Of a DNA stretch of 64,000 nt, positions 1 to 64,000 are shown piece after piece. Location: assembly GCA_033782935.1 (NCBI GenBank), contig JAWQEG010002508.1:112001-176000 (forward strand), in the 5' to 3' direction. The notes under the pieces are model-generated. The model did not search any database, had not been told where the DNA came from, and worked only from the letters and a program-made list of their open reading frames with translations. Source of the stretch: Petrolisthes cinctipes (taxonomy: Eukaryota; Arthropoda; Malacostraca; Decapoda; Porcellanidae). The position numbers and the translations under genes were made by a program. Position 1 is the first letter of the stretch; each line of letters begins with the position of its first letter.

Positions 1-46903
<46,903 letters not shown>

Positions 46904-47029
46904 CTTGTTATATACACGGCCATTAAACTTATTAGTAAATTATTATTAGTAATTAATAATATACGTCAACAACTATTATCTATCTAAGAGAAGGGGGTTT
47001 GTTTACTTCTTATTACAGTGTTGCCAGGT

Positions 47030-48050
47030 CGGCTTCTTACAGTGTTGCCAGGTCCGCTTGGCTTCACAAAATTTCCCCCAACTTTAATAATAATAGAATT
47101 TTACCTTTTTTATTTAATTTTTTTTTTTTTTTTTTTTTTTTTGCATCTTCAAGAGATATTTTGGTATTTATTGAAAGAATTGCCGTTTTGTAGCAGTGTT
47201 GTCAGATTCTGCTAGGTCCCAGTATTTTGCCCCGGTCATTTCCTGTACTTTATCACGGTTATTTCCCGGTAGTTTGTCCAGGTTAGGTCCCGGTAGTCTG
47301 CCCAGGTTAGGTCCGGGTAGTCTGATGGGGTCTAGGTTAGGTTAGGTTAGGTCATGTCAGGTCAGGCTAATTTCAAAATGCCCCATTTGAATATGCCCTA
47401 TCTTGGAAATCGGGCATTTGTGGAAGAAATGCCATAGAAGAAAATAGTCTTAGAATGGTCTAAATAAGTGGGTAATGAAGGTAGAAAAAACCGTATGCAA
47501 TAACGGTAATTCTTTCAATATTTACTGATATTTTTCAAAAGATATTCTTTTTTTTTTTTTTTTAGTCGTACATTTACCATCATCGTTTGGTAGAAATTTT
47601 TCCATTTACTCTTGAGCATTCTTTATTTAGTTTCCCCATTTATTCCTCTAATTCTTCATGTCTAAGGAAAATTCACCATACTTGGCAACATTGCTTACAT
47701 ACTCCTTTCCACCATTACACTCGTCGTTGTTGTCATCGTTAACAACTTGTTTTGTTGTTGTCAAGTCACATTCTTTTTATATATATTTTTTTTTAAACAG
47801 CAACTTATATATTTGGTAAATTTACAGAAGTACTTCATTCACTATATTGTATATTTTAGTATCATTACCCACTATTTTGGACCATTCTAACACACTTTTC
47901 ATCTATGGTGTTTCTCTCGGAGATGCCCTGTTTTACAAATATAATTTGGAAATTAGTCTGACCTGACCTGACCTGACCTAACCTAACCTAACCTAGACCA
48001 CAGCAGACTACTGGGACCTAACCTGGGCAAACTACCGGGATATTAAGAGA
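47030..48050. repeat. mosaic of family-L blocks upstream of SZT2
   Basis: 47160-47350 (GAAAGAATTGCCGTTTTGTA ... GGTTAGGTTAGG), 47400-47520 (ATGCCATAGAAGAAAATAGT), 47815-47935 and 47950-48040 (GACCTGACCTAACCTAACCT). Part of 47815-47935 is inverse to 46465-46530. 47020-47060 is a short duplicated AGTGTTGCCAGGTC. Confidence 0.72.
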
Positions 48051-48569
48051 AGCCCTGCGGAGCACCATCTGCTGGTGGAGAGGGGAACAGAATATCCTTC
48101 TGTAACAAATAGATCAGGTATTACTTCATTCTTAATTACCGGTTTTTTTATTCTCATATCATTATACAGTACCGATAGTTTATGCAGAACTGATTTTTTC
48201 TTCTCAAATTTTACTGCATCACTAGCACCTCATAAATATAGCTTTGAATCAATATCACATTTGATTTTGTCTGTTCCCATTCAGATATATCTTCACCTGT
48301 TCCTTCTTTTCCTTCATGCTTGCTGTTCAATCTCTCCACAATCTCCCTCGTCCTCCAGTCTTCAGGCCTTGGGTGGTCTTCTTTCATCCTCAAATCAATA
48401 TCCCATACTTACATAATTATATCATTATCACAAACTATACCCAATTTCTACTTTCCCAAGGAACACCAAGGATTAAATGTGAAACCTGCTGAATGGAGCC
48501 ATCAGTCAGTACTATCAACTTATTCTTTATACCATTTTCTTATTCTCAATATTTTCTCACAGTATTAGA
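48051..48569. other. intergenic, no gene recognised
   Basis: AT-rich, no repeat family identified and no coding signal on either strand. Confidence 0.55.
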
Positions 48570-49147
48570 CAAGGGATAAGGAAAACACAGAATATCTGCA
48601 ATTATTTACATAAACAATACAGCCATTTACAACATTTAAGATAAGGCTATACACAATTTACAAATACATTAGGTAGCTGCACTACCTTTAATATTTATAT
48701 ATTTATATATATATATATATATTTATATATTTATATTTATATATCGAAGACACTTAAAGAAAGACCCAAATCCCAGGTGGGAAGACGAGAGCTCAAGGTC
48801 TGGTCACTCCCTCTGTGCTGTTAATGGAAGGACCAACACTCTCGAGATACAAACTACCACACCTTCACTACTACACATTAACCCTCAATACATACATGTT
48901 ATGTTGTAACTGTCAGATGGAATGAATGGAAGGATATGTGGTGTGTTGTGCATGTCCAAAACAATACAATGACTACTACCCATCCCTTCACAAATATCAC
49001 CTCCAAAACAACTGTATATAACTCAACATGATTCACAGGATTCACTACACTGTCCGACTTCTCCACAAGGGAGGCGTACGAGTAACAACCAAACAATCTC
49101 AAACCTCAAGTTGGCTGGGAAAGAAAGTTGGGAGGTGGCTTATCAGG

Positions 49148-49210
<63 letters not shown>

Positions 49211-50945
49211 AAAGAGTATGTGTGTTAAATGGACTGTGTTTGTCAATGTGAGAAGTCTGTATATATATCTGAGAAATCTCAACAACAGTGCCAATGCCAA
49301 TATTCACTTCACAATGAAAAACTTTAAGAATGGTTGATGGAAAGTTATTGTGAAATCAGACAGAGCAACAATTGATGATGTACAAATGACACTGGACCAG
49401 CTTACCAACCCATACACACCACTAAAATACACAATAATTATGTCTTCAGTATATGCCACCACCACCATCAACAACCCCCCAACACATGCACAAACCTAAG
49501 TGACAGTTAAAACAAAACATGGATGTGGTATGGATCCTCTGTACCTACATACATACCATACTTGGGTAAGGACAACAGTGGTGGTGTCATGATATTGCTT
49601 CAATCTATATCTAAACCAAACAAACCCATTCAGATTTATTTGACAAGTTTGCTTTTGATGAACAATTTTTGATCTGTTGGGGACAAACATCCATTACCAA
49701 TAAACCACAAAGTCATCAATTAGACCACTACTGCTGTGTCATACCCTTAGCCTGGCTGTAAAAAGGAAGTAATAAAAAAAAATAAACACATTACAAATCT
49801 CCTTAGACCATTACTTCCCTCACACAACAACTGCTGTCTGACCTATCCTCCAGCAGGAAAATTGAGACTAGAATCTGCTTGATCTGTATTGTTTCCATCA
49901 GACACATGATTAACAAACAGCATGTCCAACACAGCACAGAGGGAGTTCCCTGGATCTTAGGCCAAAGTCAAAAGGTAGCAGCCCTTGCACTCACTCCTTT
50001 TACTTATTTAAACATGAAGATGAAGACGGCAGTTCATCCACTCAAGACCTTACCATGTGAATATAAAAATATATGTACACCTGTCTATGACGAACATACA
50101 CACGAGTATTTCAGCGCTTCCTAGCAAAAAGTTATCTATGGTACAAAATATTATTAAGAAAACAAATCAAACCCTCTGCTAATTGGGACTTTGTGGCAAT
50201 TTTGGTCTTGAAGTATAAATAAAAACAAGTGTGAGTGGAAAACCCTGCGGCCTGACTCTTTCCTTCATATTGTCCAACAATAAGAGGAAGAGTTCAGATA
50301 AAGACAATTATAAGATCCTGAAATATTAAGCACTATAAAAAAAAGATTCATCAACAATATTTTGGCAGTAAATCCATGACTATAGGAAGGCATCAGATGA
50401 CTTACTATAGACTTGCTTGGAAAAAATTAATTGATGGGGGAAACAAGTTGTAGAAAAGGAAAAGAGTAGAGGGAAAGTGATGGGAATGTGTCCCTTTTAG
50501 CCTCAAATTCAATCTGCTTCTTGAAGAGTCTTTGGTTCAACAAATCCCATATCATACATACCCTGCTTTTCAATTATATCACTCTCAAAAATATACAAAA
50601 ATCACAGCTTGCTTTTTCCCCAGCACTGGGTTTTATAAAATAGGAGATTGCTAGTCCTCTTGTAATAGTAATAAAAAGTTGTTACACTGCAAGAGCTGTT
50701 GGTAGACTGAGGTAGGACATTAGTTGCCCCTTGGGTGACATTGCCACACTATCAAAGCCACATGCCATCATAAGCTTTGTTCTACATTCCATAAGCAGGA
50801 ATATCTCAATAAATAAGTGAAAATAACAATCACTTTACATGACTGCCAATGCACTCTTGATCTGAGTTTGTTTTTTTTGTGTTTTTTTTGTGACAAATTA
50901 TAAAATATAATAATAATAAAGCTATTGAGGTGATGTGGTAGAGAC
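48570..50945 (-). other. probable LATS 3' UTR and downstream flank
   Basis: About 2.4 kb of ordinary AT-rich sequence with no hairpin elements and only one (GT)n run (49149-49208), unlike almost everything else here. That suggests a constrained transcript. One AATAAA signal in the right orientation lies at 49640-49635, with an ATTAAA at 48696-48691; I cannot tell which is used. No ORF here looks real. Confidence 0.45.
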
Positions 50946-56984
<6,039 letters not shown>

Positions 56985-57039
56985 CGGGCCATCAAGGTCA
57001 CTCACCAGTATCTGACCATGGCCACCTTAGATCTGTCAA

Positions 57040-57240
57040 CAAACAAACAAACACACTAACATTAATTCTAGAGGAGGAGGAGGAGGAAGAGGAGGAGGAA
57101 TAGTTTCAACTTTACACAAACAAACACACTAACATTAATTCTAAAAGAGGAGGAGGAGGAATAGTTTCAACTTTACACAAACAAACACACTAACATTAAT
57201 TCTAGAGGAGGAGGAGGAGGAATAGTTTCAACATTACACA
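57040..57240. repeat. three ~60-bp units, left partner of a long-range inverted repeat
   Basis: AACAAACACACTAACATTAA plus TTCTAGAGGAGGAGGA and ATAGTTTCAACTTTACAC, beginning 8 bp from the acceptor of the LATS start-codon exon. Confidence 0.85.
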
Positions 57241-57904
57241 GTGAGTGATTCATTTCAGAGAACACTTGAGTGAATCTCCCAGAGTAGCTACTCACTGATA
57301 ACAATACATACCATACCTTTGTTTAGTGATAAGATTATTACCCTGGATTCTTTGGTCATGACAAGGTCAATCATTACTTAACATTCTCACTTAGTTACTG
57401 TACTTACTGGACCATTAATATAATACACAAATACTAACTTAACAGTATCTTTGTATAAATTCAATTCTTAATATCTTTCCAGTCACAGCACAAGGTATTA
57501 AATTATTATTATTATTATTTTTTTTTTTTTGGGGGGGGGCTTAAAAAAAAAATCATTTCATAAACTCATAAAGAAAATCTTACAAAAAAATATAACATAA
57601 CCTTTCCTCAAATTCCATGAGGCTAACCACACCTTTGATCTTGTTATTGTTAGTACAAAATACAGAGAACAGTACTGTAGTGTAATGTACTCATCAAAAC
57701 CTACTCCAACACCTCACATTACTACCCAGACTATAGTCCAACAGGCCACATGTTGGTCCCTTTATCACACGAGATAATAACCTTTATCAAAACACAGACA
57801 TCCATCTGGTAGTGTGTGTGTCATAATTTCTTAATATGAGTAATGTGTGTCTCTTTACAACATACAGTAGTAAAGTATATGGTACCGGTAGTCTTTGTTA
57901 TTAA
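57241..57904. other. AT-rich spacer between inverted arms
   Basis: Contains a T/G homopolymer run at 57520-57539; no gene recognised. Confidence 0.6.
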
Positions 57905-58050
57905 GTGTTAGTGTGTTTGTTTGTGTAAAGTTGAAACTATTCCTCCTCTTCCTCCTCCTCTTTTAGAATTAATGTTAGTGTGTTTATTTGTGTAAAGTTG
58001 AAACTATTCCTCCTCCTCTTCCTCCTTTAGAATTAATGTTAGTGTGTTTA
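57905..58050. repeat. inverse copies of the 57040 units
   Basis: TTAGTGTGTTTGTTTGTGTA with AAGTTGAAACTATTCCTCCT, two units, reverse complement of 57040-57240. Confidence 0.85.
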
Positions 58051-58089
58051 GTTAAAATCATCACACACCAATGTTAATATACCAGATAC

Positions 58090-58790
58090 TGTTTTCAAAT
58101 ACCCTAATGTCTGTTGGCAAATTGGAAGGCTACTGATTCCTCCTAACTGTGCCACAAAACAGATCCTCTAATAGTCTAATAGTACCACTGAGGGTGTCTG
58201 TTTTCCCAGCATAGTTAGGAGGAATCGATAGTCTTCCAATTCAGCTACATAAGGCCATGAAATAGTATGAAACGACACTTTCAATTTGTTAAGTGGAGGT
58301 TCTCATGTTGGTGAATTGGAAGGTCTCCGATTTCCTCCAAACTATGCCACAAAATAGAACCCTTATTAGCACCATTAAGGGGGTGCGGGAGTAGGGGACA
58401 GGCTTGGGGGGGGTTTGGGGGGTGCGGGAATAGGGGGACAGGCTTGGGGTGGGTAGAAAGCCTGTCCCCTATTCCCGCACCCCCCTAACCCCCCCCCAGG
58501 CCTGTCCCCTACTCCCGCACCCCTTTAAACACCACCCCCCAAGCCTGTCCCCCTATTCCCACACCCCCTTAAGGTCGTCTGTTTCCTGACATAGTTAGGA
58601 GGAATCAGTAGCTCTTCAATTCACCTACAAATTAATCTCCCTTTAAATCTGGAGCAACTGAATCCTCCAAACAAACTATTCCAAGCAACAGAACAAACAC
58701 CATTATTTTTGTTCATCTGGTCTTGTTTCCTGGCATACTTTGGAGGAATCAAGGCACTCCAATGTAACAAAAGTGAAACACCACCTTTAG
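58090..58790. mobile_element. family-C copies with family D nested at TTAA, then family A
   Basis: 58090-58255 diverged C; 58290-58647 C split by family D at 58375-58572; 58644-58790 family A. D carries its own TTAA at both ends, and the C sequence resumes as GTCTGTTTCCTGACATAG. Confidence 0.85.
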
Positions 58791-59049
58791 GCCATGAAAA
58801 AATATGAAATGACACTTCCAAAAAGCTAGGTTAGTAAACAAGTTACCACAAACGCTGTTGATTTTTCATGTTTTTTTTTTTTCTACCACCAGTACTATGC
58901 TATGCTATGACAGGAAGTTTTGTTTGGTGAGTAACTTGTCAAGGTAAATTACATATTACAACACATGATATATTGCAATAGCAGCAGTAACCTTCATTGC
59001 TGTATTATGAGAGACAAGGCCAACAGTAGGTGTGGTCGGTTGGTCAGTA

Positions 59050-59400
59050 CAGTACGGTACTATTCTCATCTTTTTATAGTCGCATACTCTATGATAATCG
59101 ACTTTTATTTTTTCATTTCCTTTACATTATTCAACTGTATTATATTACTTTGTTTATCCATATCCTTGTACCTAATTTTATTCACTATTCTCATCTTTTT
59201 ATAGTCACATACTCTATGATAATATACTTTTATTTTTTTCATTTCCTTTACATTATTCAACTGTATTATATTACTTTGTTTATCCATGTTCTTGTACCTA
59301 CTTTTATTTATCTAATTCTTTTACTATTATTCAACTGTATTATATTATTTTGTTTGTCCATTTTCTTTAGTTACAAGTATTTTGTATTATTGAATTGAAT
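59050..59400. repeat. ~115-bp tandem repeat
   Basis: Two and a half units of TACTATTCTCATCTTTTTAT and TTACATTATTCAACTGTATT. Confidence 0.85.
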
Positions 59401-59511
59401 TATGGTGGAATGCTACTATGAATTGCTATTGAAAAAGTTACAGTTTGGGGATGCATATATATATATACTGTAATTAATTGCAATCTAACTTTTATACACG
59501 GTTACTTAATT

Positions 59512-59747
59512 AAGGGGATAGTATACTTTTGATAGCTAACTTTTATACAGGGTTACTTCAAAAGGGGATAGTATACTTTTGATAGATTGAAGCACCATTT
59601 ATTCCTCCAAAGTATGCCAGGAAACAGACCCAAATGAAGAGAAAAAATAAGGTATATATCCTGTTGCCTGGAATAGTTTTGGAGGATTCATTTGCTCCAG
59701 ATTTATTTACCACCCAAAACAATGTGCTATGATTTTATACCTCCTTA
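59512..59747. mobile_element. family-A-like hairpin with duplicated left end
   Basis: AAGGGGATAGTATACTTTTG occurs twice, then the A core (TATTCCTCCAAAGTATGCCA) to CTCCTTAA. Confidence 0.75.
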
Positions 59748-59864
59748 ATATAAATAGCATAACTAAAATAACACTACTGGTATCCTAGTAAAAACATATA
59801 AATATTACAATACAAGTGGTCTAGTGTAATTAACTGAAGTGAAGTAACTGTTGATGAGATAGCT

Positions 59865-59909
59865 GAGAGAGAGAGAGAGAGAGAGAGAGAGGGAAAGAGA
59901 GAGAGGGAA

Positions 59910-59942
<33 letters not shown>

Positions 59943-59953
59943 CAGAGAGAGAC

Positions 59954-59984
<31 letters not shown>

Positions 59985-60016
59985 CAGAGAGAGACAGAGA
60001 CAGACAGAGACAGACA

Positions 60017-60050
<34 letters not shown>

Positions 60051-60125
60051 CAGAGACAGAGAGAGAGAGAGAGACAGAGACAGAGAGAGAGACAGAGACA
60101 GAGACAGAGACAGAGACAGAGAGAG
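59865..60125. repeat. (GA)n/(GACA)n array
   Basis: GAGAGACAGAGACAGA in shifting register. Confidence 0.93.
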
Positions 60126-60455
60126 AATGTTGGAGAAACCATTATAAAAGGAAGGTAGATGTAGTCAGAGAATACATAAGGTTGGAGGAGACAGATGCAC
60201 ACACAACAAGAGTCAGCCTGCCTGGGGAACTGGTGAGAATGCCTCCCACAAAACAACTCAGGTTGTTTACCCCTCCATAACCACAGGAAATTCCACCACT
60301 CACGCACAATCAACATTCTTACCTAGAAATCACAGGAAATATGTATTCAGTGGCACCCTCTCTCTCTCCCGTCTGATAGGGTCCAATACTGTGCTGTGAT
60401 CTTTAACCATTTGTTCAAGTGGTCAGTTAAGTTAAATACAGAACCAATACTCATC
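60126..60455. other. possible 5' UTR exon region of LATS
   Basis: Unique sequence; on the minus strand TTTCTAG/GTAAGAATGTT at 60325 is a strong donor-like site that could end an untranslated first exon. Not supported further. Confidence 0.2.
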
Positions 60456-60920
60456 CTTACTCAACTCACTCACTCAGTCCTTACTCAACTCACTCACTCA
60501 CTCCTTACACTCACTCACTCCTTACACTCTAACAACTCACTCACTCACTCACTCACTCACTCCTTACACTCACTCACTCACTCCTTACACTCTCACAACT
60601 CACTCACTCACTCCTTACACTCACTCACTCACTCCTTACACTCACTCACTCCTTACACTCACACAACTCACTCCATACACTCTTACAACTCACTCACTCA
60701 CTCCTTACACTCACTCACTCACTCCTTACACTCACTCACTCACTCCTTACACTCTTACAACTCACTAACTCACTCCTTACACTCTTACAACTCACTCACT
60801 CACTCCTTACACTCTCACAACTCACTCACTCACTCACTCCTTACTCACTCACTCACTCCTAACACTCTCACAACTCACTCACTCACTCCTTACACTCTCA
60901 CAACTCACTCACTCACAGTT
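60456..60920. repeat. (ACTC)n minisatellite
   Basis: CTCACTCACTCCTTACACTC, with ACTCTCACAACTCACTCA variants. Confidence 0.93.
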
Positions 60921-61105
60921 CAAACTATACACAATACTATACACACCAGATAGGCTACAAGTCAACATTTTATAAGTAAATGATTTATATACTGTACTTG
61001 TAATAGTCACATCATATTGTGTTTAAATGACAAGAGTTTTATTGTATGTAGCCTATCATTACTATCTATTTGGTAGGACCCCAACAAACACCCTTCATTG
61101 CTACC

Positions 61106-61413
61106 TACAGTCGTGGTCAAATATAATAATCCATATAGGGGAAACTCACGTAAGAGTTTGACAGCTTCCCTCTGTTCCTTAGATGATAAACTTTCCAATA
61201 AATAGGTTAACTACCATCTTTTAATTTAATACAAGCAGCTGCACACTACTTAAAACAATAACACACACACACACGTTAACTACCATCTTTTAATTTAATA
61301 CAAGCAGCTACACACTACTTAAAACAATAACATCATATGTGAACGTGAAAACATTAGACAGTAAAATGTTTGAGATACCAATATGTGGATGATTATTATT
61401 GACCACGACTGTA
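61106..61413 (-). mobile_element. Tc1-like relic, TACAGTCGTGGTCAA ends
   Basis: Ends TACAGTCGTGGTCAAATATA and inverse ATTGACCACGACTGTA. This is the classic Tc1-like terminal motif. On the minus strand 61198-61150 encodes ESLSSKEQREAVKLLREF, which reads like the start of a Tc1 helix-turn-helix domain, then breaks down. A ~57-bp segment is duplicated at 61205-61330. Confidence 0.6.
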
Positions 61414-61589
61414 CATTGACCATCTTCATTCCTGCTATAGTCTAGACTACATAATGTTAAGTACAAGTGCTGTATTGTATTGTACTGTACTGTGGTAATT
61501 ACAATCATCAGTTTGGAATCCCACATTATGCAATACAATGCAAGGTGGCTGGAGATCTCTTATCATATCAGCTGTGGCATTTTACCAAG

Positions 61590-61946
61590 ATTAGAAAACA
61601 AAAAAGAAATATAGACTCATGTGTGGATGTGTGTGTGTGTGTGATTTCTTTCTCCAATCAACAGTTGAAGAATAACACTGATTTAAACTCATCCTTTACA
61701 ATGGATATATAATGCTTTCAACTATTGATGACAAAATGCTGAGACTGATGTGATTTTGGAGTATAGCTCTTTAAAAAAAAAGGAATATAGACTCGTGTAT
61801 GGATGTGTGTGTGTGTGTGATTTCCTTCTCCAATCAACCGTTGAAGAATAACACTGATTTAAACTCATCCTTTACAATGGATATATAATGCTTTCAATTA
61901 TTGATGACAAAATGCTGAGACTAAGGTGATTTTGGAGTAGTGCTCT
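61590..61946. repeat. ~180-bp direct duplication
   Basis: Two copies of a block from GAAATATAGACTCATGTGTG to GGAGTATAGCTCTTTAAA. The second copy ends where the family-D element starts. Confidence 0.88.
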
Positions 61947-62203
61947 TTAAGGAGGTGCGGGAATAGGGGGGCAGGCTTGGGGGGGGGTCAGGGGGGTTTT
62001 GGGGGGGGTGGGAATAGGGGGCAGGCTTGGGGGGGGGTCAGGGGGGTTTTGGGGTGTGTGGGAATAGGGGACAGGCTGGGGGGGGGTTAGGGGTGTGTGG
62101 GAATAGGGGACAGGCTTTCTACCCACCCCAAGCCTGTCCCCCTATTCCCACACCCCCCCAGTCCCCCCCCCAAGCCTGTCCCCCTACTCCCGCACCCCCT
62201 TAA
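61947..62203. mobile_element. family-D G/C-rich MITE (copy D5)
   Basis: TTAAGGAGGTGCGGGAATAG ... CTCCCGCACCCCCTTAA, centre CTTTCTACCCACCCCAAGCC. Inserted at the TTAA of GCTCTTTAA; the unoccupied paralogous site is at 61770. Confidence 0.88.
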
Positions 62204-62394
62204 GTAGGATATTAATTTGCATTGTTCAAACTTTGTGAATGTTGTTGGGGTAGGTCACTCTTGCTCTCAGTATCACCAACCACCAACCGGTAAGCTAAAA
62301 TACCAGAGGACCACAACAACCTCAACCACTCCACACTATCTGTATCTTCTGGAGTGGTACCGTACCATACACATGTTACAGTAAAGATCATTTG

Positions 62395-62640
62395 TCTCTT
62401 ATCCAACTCATAAAACTACCGTACCATACTCTTTACTATGTATCTGTATTTTTTGGTGTAGTACTGTACCATGTAAGTTACAGTAAGGTTAATTTGTCTC
62501 TTATTCAACTCATAAAACTACCGTACCATATTCTTTACTATGTATCTGTATTTTTTAGAGTGGTACCGTACTATACACAAGTTACAGTAAAGATCATTTG
62601 TCTCTTATCCAACTCATAAAATATCGTATCATACTTACAT
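62395..62640. repeat. ~115-bp tandem repeat
   Basis: TTTGTCTCTTATCCAACTCA and ACCGTACCATACTCTTTACT, just over two units. Confidence 0.85.
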
Positions 62641-62787
62641 TACACTCAACACATAAACTTAAGACAAATTTCTCTCTTTTCTCTTGACTGATTACCTGCC
62701 TCATCTTTATAAATATTAATCACGTGCTTCACTGATCACTTCACAATATTCCAGTTTGTTTCATTCTACAGAACTATCTTAGCACCT

Positions 62788-62955
62788 TTAGGGAATAGTA
62801 AACTTTTGGTACATTAGAGTGCCTTCATTCCTTCAAAAGTATATATACCAGGAAACAGGCCCAGATTAACTAAAATAATGATGACCTGCTGGTGCTTGGA
62901 ATGTGTGGAGGAATCAGTTGCTCCAGATTTACCAACACTGTACTAACCATCTTCA
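62788..62955. mobile_element. diverged family-A MITE
   Basis: AGGGAATAGTAAACTTTTGG ... CCAGATTTACCAACACTGTA with eroded ends. Confidence 0.6.
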
Positions 62956-62984
62956 CCACAAAACAAATTAATGTAGATACCAAT

Positions 62985-63110
62985 TCAGTCATTATCATCA
63001 TCATCATCATAACTATCAACACAACATTTCAGTCACACTCATTAAATACATTATCATCATCATCATCATAACTATCAACACAACATTTCAGTCACACACA
63101 TTAAATAAAG
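62985..63110. repeat. (ATC)n and 70-bp duplication
   Basis: TATCATCATCATCATCATAA with CTATCAACACAACATTTCAG, two units. Confidence 0.85.
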
Positions 63111-63329
63111 AGAAGGTACTGTATGCATGCAAGAAGCAGGTGATTTACTCCAAATAAACAATGCATTTTTATTACATCACTCTCTCAGACACATGAACTT
63201 GAGGTGAGTGAGAGAGTGTTAATTTTAGCTTGGTGAGAACTGGCATGGTAGGGGACGAGTGGATCAGAACACACGTCCCTAGATATGACGTCAAGGTTTG
63301 GCTAACTCACACTATCACCACTAAAAGGA

Positions 63330-63745
63330 AATGCTCTAGTGATGAGTTGTACTCCTACAGTATATGGTAAGGGAGTGGTTAACATTTTATAAACAATGGT
63401 CATAATCTATTCTCATATTCACTGATGAGTTATTTACCAACAGGATATAGTAAGAGTGTGGTAGACTTTTAAAAACAATGGATATAACTTATTCTGATAT
63501 TCACTGACGAGTTATTTACCTAGAGTAGGACCTATATAGTAAGGGAGTGGTGGTAGGCATTTATAAACAATGGATATAACTTATTCTGATATTCACTGAC
63601 GAGTTATTTACCTACAGGATATAGTAAAGGTGTGGTATGTATTTATAAACAATGGATATAGCTTATTCTGATATTCACTGATGAGTTATTTACCTTGAGT
63701 ACCTAGCCTATATGGTAAGGGAGTGGGAGGAATTTATAAACAATG
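63330..63745. repeat. ~85-bp tandem repeat, five units
   Basis: GATATTCACTGACGAGTTAT and TTATAAACAATGGATATAAC. Confidence 0.87.
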
Positions 63746-63889
63746 GACAAGTTTTGACATCACTCGTACATTAGTCATATTGACATAAAGGTCAGTAAGT
63801 GTTTAAAGGGATGAAAAATTCCAATATGTTATAGTTTTATCTTCACACATAAAATAGTATCAAAGGTTCAGTTACCCAATATATACCAC

Positions 63890-63965
63890 TAATAATAACC
63901 TAATAATAATAAACCTAACCTAATAATAACATAATAATAACCTACCCTAACCTAACCTAATAATC
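63890..63965. repeat. (CCTAA)-type interstitial telomere-like run
   Basis: AATAATAACCTAACC mixed with CCTAACCTAACCTAA near the right window edge. Confidence 0.75.
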
Positions 63966-64000
63966 TATACTGTACTTCTGTGAGTATTTGTAATTTTTGG

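Noticed and set aside
47950..48045. True telomere or chromosome end
   Set aside because: Only four to five CCTAA-like units mixed with CCTGA, inside a dispersed repeat.
61007..61198. Upstream coding exon of LATS (ESLSSKEQREAVKLLRE)
   Set aside because: It lies inside a TA-flanked element with Tc1-type inverted ends and has no counterpart in LATS proteins I know.

Overview
This is animal nuclear DNA with two intron-rich genes, both on the minus strand. Extreme microsatellite and minisatellite density, interstitial TTAGG-type repeats (the usual arthropod telomere motif) and a non-LTR retrotransposon fragment ending in a Gly/Pro-rich tail point to an arthropod, most likely a decapod crustacean. 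That placement is inference. No rRNA, tRNA, CRISPR array or bacterial-type operon was seen.

Gene 1 (46903 down to 1, running off the left edge) is an orthologue of SZT2, the giant scaffold of KICSTOR, which recruits GATOR1 to lysosomes and restrains mTORC1 when nutrients are low. I resolved 28 coding exons whose phases all agree across the junctions. They give 2121 codons from the start Met; the rest of the protein lies outside the window. One intron (11420-33629) is 22.2 kb and consists almost wholly of repeats.

Gene 2 (56984 to 50946) is a complete LATS/Warts kinase of the Hippo pathway: seven coding exons, 1138 residues. It has an N-terminal conserved motif, five PPxY motifs, a MOB-binding region and an NDR-type kinase domain with all catalytic motifs and the hydrophobic motif. 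LATS lies upstream of SZT2 in the same orientation. About 4 kb separate the coding regions; 48.6-50.9 kb is nearly repeat-free and probably holds the LATS 3' UTR.

Layout from the left: SZT2 3' exons in 0-11.4 kb; the giant intron in 11.4-33.6 kb; SZT2 5' exons in 33.6-46.9 kb, with an antisense RT fragment in intron 1; mosaic repeats and the LATS 3' flank in 46.9-50.9 kb; LATS in 50.9-57.0 kb; its 5' flank or first intron, with more repeats, in 57-64 kb.

Two patterns stand out. First, at four exon-intron boundaries (three in SZT2, one in LATS) the junction itself, including exon nucleotides, has been tandemly copied into the neighbouring intron, leaving decoy splice sites. Second, the window is full of short hairpin elements bounded by TTAA. 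At least four families have different ends but share an internal inverted motif. They often sit end to end sharing a single TTAA, and one family is nested in another.
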